Source: Nymphaea colorata (lineage: Eukaryota > Streptophyta > Magnoliopsida > Nymphaeales > Nymphaeaceae). Taken from it: a DNA stretch of 64,000 nucleotides. The translations under genes were made by a program, and so were the position numbers. A model generated the notes under the pieces. That model ran no database searches. It worked only from the letters and a program-made list of their open reading frames with translations, and had not been told where the DNA came from. Shown in pieces: positions 57,500-64,000 of this stretch. The stretch's first letter is position 1; every line of letters starts with the position of its first letter. The stretch is from contig NC_045145.1 of assembly GCF_008831285.2 (NCBI RefSeq), forward strand, positions 24,986,802 to 25,050,801, in the 5' to 3' direction.

Positions 57500-58204
57500 T
57501 TTCCTTTTTTTTTATTTCTTTCTTTTCCATTCAGCTTTTGCCTTTAATTACTTTTTTCTTGATTTTTTTTAGCCTGACCTTCACCTTTGAGGGAATACAT
57601 CACCACCCCAAAGCTACTACGAAGCTCCACCGCTTTGGTGGTCATGTGTAGCTTTGTCACGTATCCAACCCGCTTCGCCTTGCGGGTTTTCGACAAGCCA
57701 AAGGTTCATAAGTCATTATTTTCGCGGTATAGGCATAAATAACTTATATGCCTACCCAGTACTCTTGATTACTGACCCAGAGGAATCACTACACAAGCCC
57801 CGAGCCAATCTCTCAACTCTCATTTTGCTACCTACCAAGATCTTACAAAGCATTTTGGCTTCTCTCTCAAGATATCTTCCTCCTAAATCCTTGTAAATGG
57901 TTGATTACCAGAGTCAATAGCATTTCCTAGTCTCAACTTTCTCAACTTCACATGACCTTTCCTTACTGCTCATATTCAAGATGTCTCAAGATATCATCCA
58001 TTGTTTGGCAACAAAAATTTGAAATTTTATCCATCTGCTCAAGCAGGTACTAAGACTAAAGAAAAGCCACATCATTGTGTGAGAAGACACTTTTAAAATG
58101 TTTTTAAGCAAAACTGAAAATTATCACTTTTACAAAAATTCTTAACATCAAATGGCATATCACCAAGAGGAAGGATGTTGGTTGTGACGATTGCTAACAT
58201 CAAA
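57500..58204. other. Gene-free stretch
   Basis: An 80-codon plus frame at 57654-57896 (SPCGFSTSQRFISHYFRG) is not recognisable. The stretch ACCCGCTTCGCCTTGCGGGT near 57670 is a short inverted repeat. Nothing else is supported. Confidence 0.4.
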
Positions 58205-59285
58205 TGATATGGAGGAACTTCACTCAAACAATAATAGTGACAATTTTCCAGAAATGTTTGAGTCCTCAACTGATTGAAAGTTTTACAAATGGTTTAGGTT
58301 AAGCTCTTATCTTTCCCCAAAGGAAGCCCAAGATAAATCAATTCTCTGTGGTGGATTGTGTAAAATTATCAAGTGCATGATAATGACAACTACAGGATTG
58401 GACTCTGTTAGACTCTAAATGTACAACTATCCAGCAAAGTTGATCAGTCTTGTGCCCGGGTTACATGAGGACTTTGCAAAATATGTTCTTGACCACAAAC
58501 TAATGAAGCATTAGCAGAAAACATCCAAACACAATGTCATCATACATGGAGGTGTCATGGACTTGACTTTATTTATGTCATCTACCTACTCCTTACCATG
58601 ACCTTATGCTGCCCTTTGCATGATATGTTGACTTGCTTCCTGTTTGAGATATCTATGAAACGCCTGAACCAAGCTACACCACTTAGAGAACAGATTTTCA
58701 TTCATTGACTACAAATGATAACCCTAGAGTTTAGCTTCGACCCTGGGAAACATGACCAAGCGATGAGGTGAATCTCAAAACTCTTGAATCCAGGTCAGAA
58801 AAAAAAGTGATTAAGCTAACAACTGAGGAAACTGTTTCACCTGAAACAAACATAGACTTCCAAAATTTCCTATCCACAGCAACAACATACAACACTAACG
58901 TTCTTGACAAGCATGACAACTTAATTGAAATGAAGGCACCATACTTTCTAAACACAGAAATCCCTGAAGAGACCTCCAGTCCATGTTATGAAATCAGAAC
59001 TACATGCAACCGATCCACCTGATGCCTACAACTGAAACCTGACCAAATTGTGGCACTAAAAACCTCCCAATACATGACCTAAAGCTGAAGTCAAGAGAAG
59101 CAGCAAAACAAGGTACTCGATCAGCAATCATGAAGTGGATTGGGGAAAATACCTGCAGATACTATGATATAAGTCTTCCCCATACAGTCGATGATTACAA
59201 ATTAGGCGTCCTCTTCATCGAACTATTATTCCATGTCGATGGCACTGTATTCAATTTCTCCGATGCAGAATCCATAACCCACAAT
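58205..59285 (+). other. Decayed coding-like sequence, unidentified
   Basis: One plus-strand frame stays open apart from a few stops between about 58205 and 58560. It reads KFYK, LSSYLSPKEAQDKSILCGG, LVPGLHEDFAKYVLDHKLM and KTSKHNVIIHGGVMDLTLF. Further right, MNLKTLESRSEKKVIKLTTE and PETNIDFQNFLSTATTYNTN (58768-59022) and MKWIGENTCRYYDISLPHTV with FIELLFHVDGTVFNFSDAES (59131-59270) also look protein-like. Several visible stops are TAG/TGA where Trp could have stood, as expected after cytosine deamination. I do not recognise the family; a degraded transposon or gene is possible. Confidence 0.3.
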
Positions 59286-59319
59286 AAGCAAAACTGAAAA
59301 AGGATTACTGAAGGCCGGT

Positions 59320-59610
59320 TTTCACAATTATCGTTCTCCCAAGTGGCACAAGTAGAACTCGGGATATAAACCGGGTGAAGGAGGTGCCATCGTTATCGGT
59401 TTGTCGACCGCGGCATCTGGATTGGAAGCTGGGGTTTCAGTTGGTGCCGGATCTTCCATAGAACTGGTCGCCGGGTCAGAGGGGAGCTGGTATCGTGAAG
59501 ACGATGGCACCAATTCCTTCGAGTTAGGCATATCGCCCCTCGGTGGGGCCGGCACCCCTTTTGAATGAGATTTAAAGATAGGATAAAAAAAAAATCGGTC
59601 TTCCATAACC
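59320..59610 (-). other. Small proline/serine-rich open frame, unidentified
   Basis: The minus strand encodes 92 codons including KGVPAPPRGDMPNSKELVPS and MEDPAPTETPASNPDAAVD in a locally GC-richer stretch. There is no recognisable domain. Composition resembles linker regions of retroelement polyproteins, but nothing confirms that. Confidence 0.2.
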
Positions 59611-59649
59611 TTTCATTAGTACTAGGTGCTTCTGAACAGTTCCTTAATT

Positions 59650-60640
59650 GTGGGAGGGGCACTTTAAAAGGATGTCATATTTTCTATAACGAGTCAATGT
59701 TTCCCTATAAACAAGGCTTATTTCATTGAAAATTTGTAATTTGTAAAGGAACAGTTTCGTGGTTGAATATTTTTATATTAACTTGGAGAAGTAGCCTTAA
59801 ATGACATTATATTTTCCAGTCTTCATTAAAATTGTGAAACAGACAGTTCTAAAGATACTTCTTCAGTATTTCCTATGGACTTCTTGCTTCCACTTGCATG
59901 TGCACTGCACCTTATGTTTGCTTGTGTGACTGGTTGAGTTTCAGTTTGGGACTGCATTCTAGGATCAAGAGGTTGGAAAGGCTGAGCTGGTGGAAACATT
60001 CAGTTTTTTCCTGCTAGTTAGCAACTTTTCATTTCACATCCCTTATTTTTCGTATTTTCTTTCACAAGATCCTTCCTTTCTGATCTTTGTGCTGATAATA
60101 GTGTCGGCCCAAGAGTAGGATGGGCCTTCTGGTCACTTGCTGAAATTGAGTCATTAGAAAACAAGTCCTGAAAATTTCTGGGTTATTCAATTGCTTTGAA
60201 TTGCTTGAGAGCAGTACTTGCCATGAATTTAAAAAAGAAACAGTCTCAAATAATGTCAGCTACCAACAAATTGGATTTTGAACTGGATTTTGGCCATCTC
60301 AATTAATGTCCAAAACATGTACATCTGTATGTGATTAAGGTACATTGTTTGTTAGAGGTAACTTTAGACTGTTTGTGCGGCTGCAGATGTCCTGATGAGT
60401 ATAAGAAACATGGTAAATTTGACAACATACAACCTTGGTTAAATCTTAGCATGTTGTTGAGAAAAAAGTAAATTAAAATAAAAACATAGCTAACATGAAA
60501 TATGAAAATAGAAAAGGTGCAAGTGTCAATCACAAAATGGAGGGGGGGGACACTTGAGCGATAAGAGGCAGCTGAAGCGGGTGGTTGCGTGCTTGCTCCA
60601 AATAATAGTGGTAATATGTGCTTCTTTCTTTGGTACTGGT
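59650..60640. other. Gene-free stretch
   Basis: No supported coding sequence. Open frames on the minus strand at 60303-60722 are lysine/tyrosine-poor random translations overlapping the repeat below. Confidence 0.45.
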
Positions 60641-60800
60641 TATGACATGATTTACCGGTGGTAAAAACAACCGTTGAAGTTTTATAGTGGTGAAGACATA
60701 TATGGGTGTTAACATTTAACAATCACCAGTATACATACGATTTAACGGTGACAAAAATCCACCGTAGGGCATATATACCAGCCACGAAAATCACCGGTAT
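60640..60800. repeat. Subterminal-type repeats with ACCGGTGAT words
   Basis: TTTACCGGTGGTAAAA, TTTAACGGTGACAAAAATCC and GAAAATCACCGGTAT recur within 160 bp in both orientations. Such short repeated motifs are typical of CACTA subterminal regions, but no CACTA end is adjacent. Confidence 0.4.
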
Positions 60801-62020
60801 GGATAAATATCTACACCTTTCTCCTATCAAGTTCTAGTTCCAATCAATCGAAGATATGTCTCGCGGGATCTATTCCTTACAAGTCAATGCACTAAGGGGA
60901 AAGAAAATGCAGCCACATGTTGAAAGACATCGTTGGAAAGATGAAATCAGCACTGAAAAATAAAGTATTCTGTTGCTTTCACCATTATAATTTCCCTCCA
61001 TCAAAAGGTGTATCTATACATCAAGAAATCATGGTGATTAAAAAAGAAGCCAGCTTCACCTTTCATGACGTTCCCAGCTTTCATACAATGAAGAACAAAA
61101 TGATATTCTTCCTTTGGTGATTTTAATATCCGCCTTTGGATTAGTTTTACATGTTGGCTAATTCTTTGGCTTATTTTTACAGGTTGACTAATTCTTTTGT
61201 TTTATTTCTATCCAAGTGTCAGACTTAAAATTAATTTTAGTTAACAAAGGAAAAACATCCTCAGTTTTTGTGTTTGCAGTTTTCAACGAACAAGGAATGA
61301 TCCTTTTGGTTCTATATTCTAGTTCCTTAATTTTTATATGTGAGATTTTTCCACAAAAATCTTTGCCTTAGAGGCAAAATTCCATAATCAATCCTGCATG
61401 TTGCCACATCAAAAACCCCGAGATACTTTTTTACATATATATCTCACTTTCAGTCATTGACATTTTTGAAACTATACTCTTCAACTTGGTTCACTTAATA
61501 GATCCTGTTGGTTGTTATACCTATTAGTGAGTTACATCTTTCTACTGAAACTCATCCCCACAATCTTGATCTATATAATTTTGGAGTTTCTACGGAAGCC
61601 ATTAATTAGCAATTTTTCCTTTCTAGTTTTATTTTCTTGATAATATTTTTAATTTGAAGGGATACTTTCATCGTTTGGGTGACTAATATTTTTTAGTGCT
61701 TTGGCCTTCTTTCAGGTGGTGGGTAAAATCCTGCTCACCTGAAGGGATAATTTCATCATTTGGGTGATTACTTCAATACTTTTGACGAGATCAAGTGTTT
61801 GTTTGAAAAACCGAAGGAAAAGTTGGGTGGACACTTGGTGTTTCACAAAAGGAGTTATCTCTTATTTTTCTCATTTAATTTGTGGAGCAATGTCTCTTAA
61901 CATTGAAAACATTGTTGGTTTGGATTTTAGAGTTAAATACATTGACGTCGCACGTAGTGATTGGGAAAACATATATACGTTACTTTTTTACAGTTCAATT
62001 AAAAAAAACTATGTGTTAAT
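60801..62020. other. Gene-free stretch
   Basis: Short open frames at 60917-61120 and 61764-62030 lack recognisable motifs. The phrase GAAGGGATAxTTTCATCxTTTGGGTGA occurs twice (61659 and 61741). No RNA genes seen. Confidence 0.4.
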
Positions 62021-62058
62021 CTGTTTTTAAATCCAATGTACGGGGACTTTCTGTAGTG
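62021..62058 (-). mobile_element. CACTA-type terminus
   Basis: From 62058 on the minus strand: CACTACAGAAAGTCCCC. Matches the CACTACA start of CACTA elements. The element body would extend leftwards, but no partner end was found. Confidence 0.45.
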
Positions 62059-62639
62059 AGATAGATCTTCATGATTGATGTATACACATGCAGCTACATT
62101 CCAAAATGCAATTGTTACGTTAGAAAGAATTTTATCATGAAGGAGCATGATTTTTAATGCAGAGACAACAGCATGTATAAGAGATTTTGAACATCGTCTT
62201 TACTTTACTCTGTGCAACTAAAATCTTTCCTTGTTGGGTCCTGAAATTATTTTTTTACAAATTGCGAGTCAACCAGACCCCTACTGAAACATAAAAGGTT
62301 GTAGGATAATAATTGAAAAAAATAAGAGAGTCTTCACTAGAATTGTGTACAAAACAATGGGCCAACATCAAATTTCCTAAGACAAGTATAAGTGGCTTTC
62401 TGTCGATTTCTTTTCTGTTTCCTTCTCCCATTTTATCTCTCCTCACTCTCTTGAATCTTGTTCGTTGCCTTCTATTTGTAAGGGATTTATGTTGAGCAAG
62501 AAAAAGTCCCCAGCCATCTATGGCGATCGGTGAGCACACCAGAGCTTGAGTAGCGGCAGTAAAAACACAACAAGTGTTATTTTTTCTTTCTCTCACCCCC
62601 TCAAGTTTCTTCTACATTTCTTTCTCTGAGGGTGTTCTA
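62059..62639. other. Gene-free stretch
   Basis: The 113-codon minus frame at 62255-62596 has no recognisable motif. Nothing else is supported. Confidence 0.4.
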
Positions 62640-62877
62640 CTATGTCACCGGTGTGTGGGGTACGGTGCGGGTGCCGGTGTGATACATCTCAAAAAATTCT
62701 AGTGTGGCGGTGCAGCATGGGTATTTATTATTATTATTAATTTATTATTATGATATATTAATAATATCAAATTTGATTAAAAAAAACTGAAATCAATAAG
62801 GTGTGGGTTGGGTGCGAATTTGGGTCGCAGACACGACGCGGGTGCATCACTAGGGTTGCTGCACCCGGGTGACATAG
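62640..62877. mobile_element. MITE-like element with CTATGTCACC ends
   Basis: Left end CTATGTCACCGGTGTGTGG; right end on the minus strand CTATGTCACCCGGGTGCAGC. The 238-bp interior has GGGTGCCGGTG and GACGCGGGTGCATC words flanking an (ATT)n-rich core. No coding capacity. Confidence 0.6.
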
Positions 62878-64000
62878 GTGTTCTGTGGCGAAATCGGGCC
62901 CCTCATTTTTTATTCTTTTTTTTATTTGTTTTCTCCTTTCTCATTTTTTTACTGACGTGGAATATGCCCAAATCTTTTTTTTTTCTTTGGTTGCTCATGC
63001 TGCACACTGCAGGGGCTCATTATCAACTGACCCCACCTGATGACAAAGAATAGGAGATTTGGCCGAAGAAGAGATTCAGTGCTATGGGGTTCCTTGGTGA
63101 AATAGAGTCTAGCAGGGGGTAGTAACGGTGAATATTTTTTTATTGATTTGTGCCATTTTTCTTTTCTGTTGTTCAGGAGCAAGCAAGATGGCTCTCTGTA
63201 GTCGGTGTGCATGCAACATTACAGGGCAGAACAAAAAATCATGTGATAACACAACTACATGATTTATTTTATGATAGACTCAAGTAATATCATAATTACA
63301 AGTAGGCAATAAGCACTCAAGAAAATTAAATGCAACAATGACACTATATGAACTGGTTTAACGATAAAAAGACGTTTACAAAGAGGTCATAAATAGTAAA
63401 ACAAACCAGATTGCAATAAAGCAACTGTAGGATTCGTTTTATTATTCATTCAAATAAAATCGTGTCTACAAAAAGAGTTTCTATCGTCAAATTTATGTGT
63501 TAAATGGAGAGGGAGGCATGAGTATGTTAACCATCATCCATATTAAGATACTATGCATAACGTCACATATGTATATTTCATGATGGTCACAACATATTAT
63601 TGCATTTCAGAACCCAGTTTTGATAGACTATCTAAATAAGAAATAGTGTCTCAACTGCGGGCATGTACAAATACAATTCATGCTAGCACACTGTCACTAC
63701 AATATTTTTGTTTATGCCCTACGACCAATACTTCAGGACGAGAACCGTAGCGAATAACATCTACACTTGGTCAGGACAATGAATGAGTTTTCCTATCCAA
63801 GCCATTTTACATATTTTGTGTGAACCACAATTGCGCGATAACCTTTTCCACCTTTTTTTTCTCTCTTTCTCTTTCTACCCTTAAACCCACCAGTTAAGCT
63901 GCAGAAGTGTAATGTAAATATATGATTTCCCCATTCTTTTAAACGACAAAAGATTGAATGCATGACAAAACAGAGAGGTCGGAATGATTGCGTTTTGCTC
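62878..64000. other. Gene-free stretch to the window edge
   Basis: AT-rich sequence without recognisable coding regions, repeats or RNA genes. An 81-codon plus frame (62808-63053) and an 87-codon minus frame (62949-63212) overlap and show no motif. Confidence 0.45.

Larger units (their letters stand above)
55556..57500. repeat. Inverted segmental duplication of about 22920-24870
   Basis: Reverse-complement matches follow in order: 55556-55640 (24780-24865), the CACGTGATCAGATTGGAGC region at about 55.85 kb (24.5 kb), the (CA)n at 56.17 kb ((GT)n at 24.22 kb), R1 copy e (copy d), lipase exon a, the CACTA terminus, the nested MITE, and lipase exon b. Similarity ends near 57500 before exon c. 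About 1.95 kb in total. Confidence 0.88.

Noticed and set aside
57019-62058. One complete CACTA transposon between two CACTA-like ends facing each other
   Set aside because: The ends match only loosely after CACTAC. The left one is part of an older duplicated lipase relic, and no transposase was recognised between them.

Overview
This is nuclear DNA from a flowering plant. It is AT-rich and dominated by repeats. It carries leucine-rich-repeat receptor kinase (LRR-RLK) remnants with a typical plant intron, a plastid-DNA insertion, Ty1/copia and LINE fragments, and several families of non-autonomous DNA transposons. The sequence alone does not fix the species. I found no protein-coding gene that looks intact. 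Every recognisable gene is broken by frameshifts, stops, deletions or truncation.

Layout. From about 3.2 to 31.2 kb a compound unit occurs twice in direct orientation: an acid-lipase fragment (minus), a short LRR receptor-like-protein fragment (plus), and a non-RD LRR-RLK of the EFR/Xa21 type (minus). Unit 1 holds lipase copy 1 (4.7-5.5 kb), the LRR fragment (6.2-7.0 kb) and RLK A (15.3-19.9 kb). Unit 2 holds lipase copy 2 (22.8-23.7 kb), an LRR remnant (25.4 kb) and RLK B (29.3-31.2 kb). RLK C (35.0-38.4 kb) is the most complete LRR domain. Further right are an isolated 3' exon of a fourth RLK (D, 54.8-55.0 kb) and an inverted third lipase copy (56.8-57.4 kb). A second direct duplication pairs 41.1-49.3 kb with 49.4-53.0 kb. 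A GC-rich 3 kb insertion, a hAT-type element, a CACTA end and a LINE ORF1 fragment occur only in its first copy.

Other notable content: a plastid insertion at 39.6-40.4 kb fuses two plastid genes that lie far apart in the organelle (ycf1 and rpoC2). A 123-bp near-perfect hairpin lies in the RLK A intron. Two hAT-type MITEs have recognisable 8-bp target-site duplications. The region right of 57.5 kb is mostly unassigned.

In function, the RLKs belong to the family of cell-surface immune receptors (signal peptide, LRR ectodomain, membrane helix, non-RD kinase). The window reads as a decaying receptor cluster whose neighbours were copied along with it. I found no new molecular system. The strongest leads are the co-duplicated lipase-LRR-RLK unit, the chimeric plastid insertion and the intronic hairpin.
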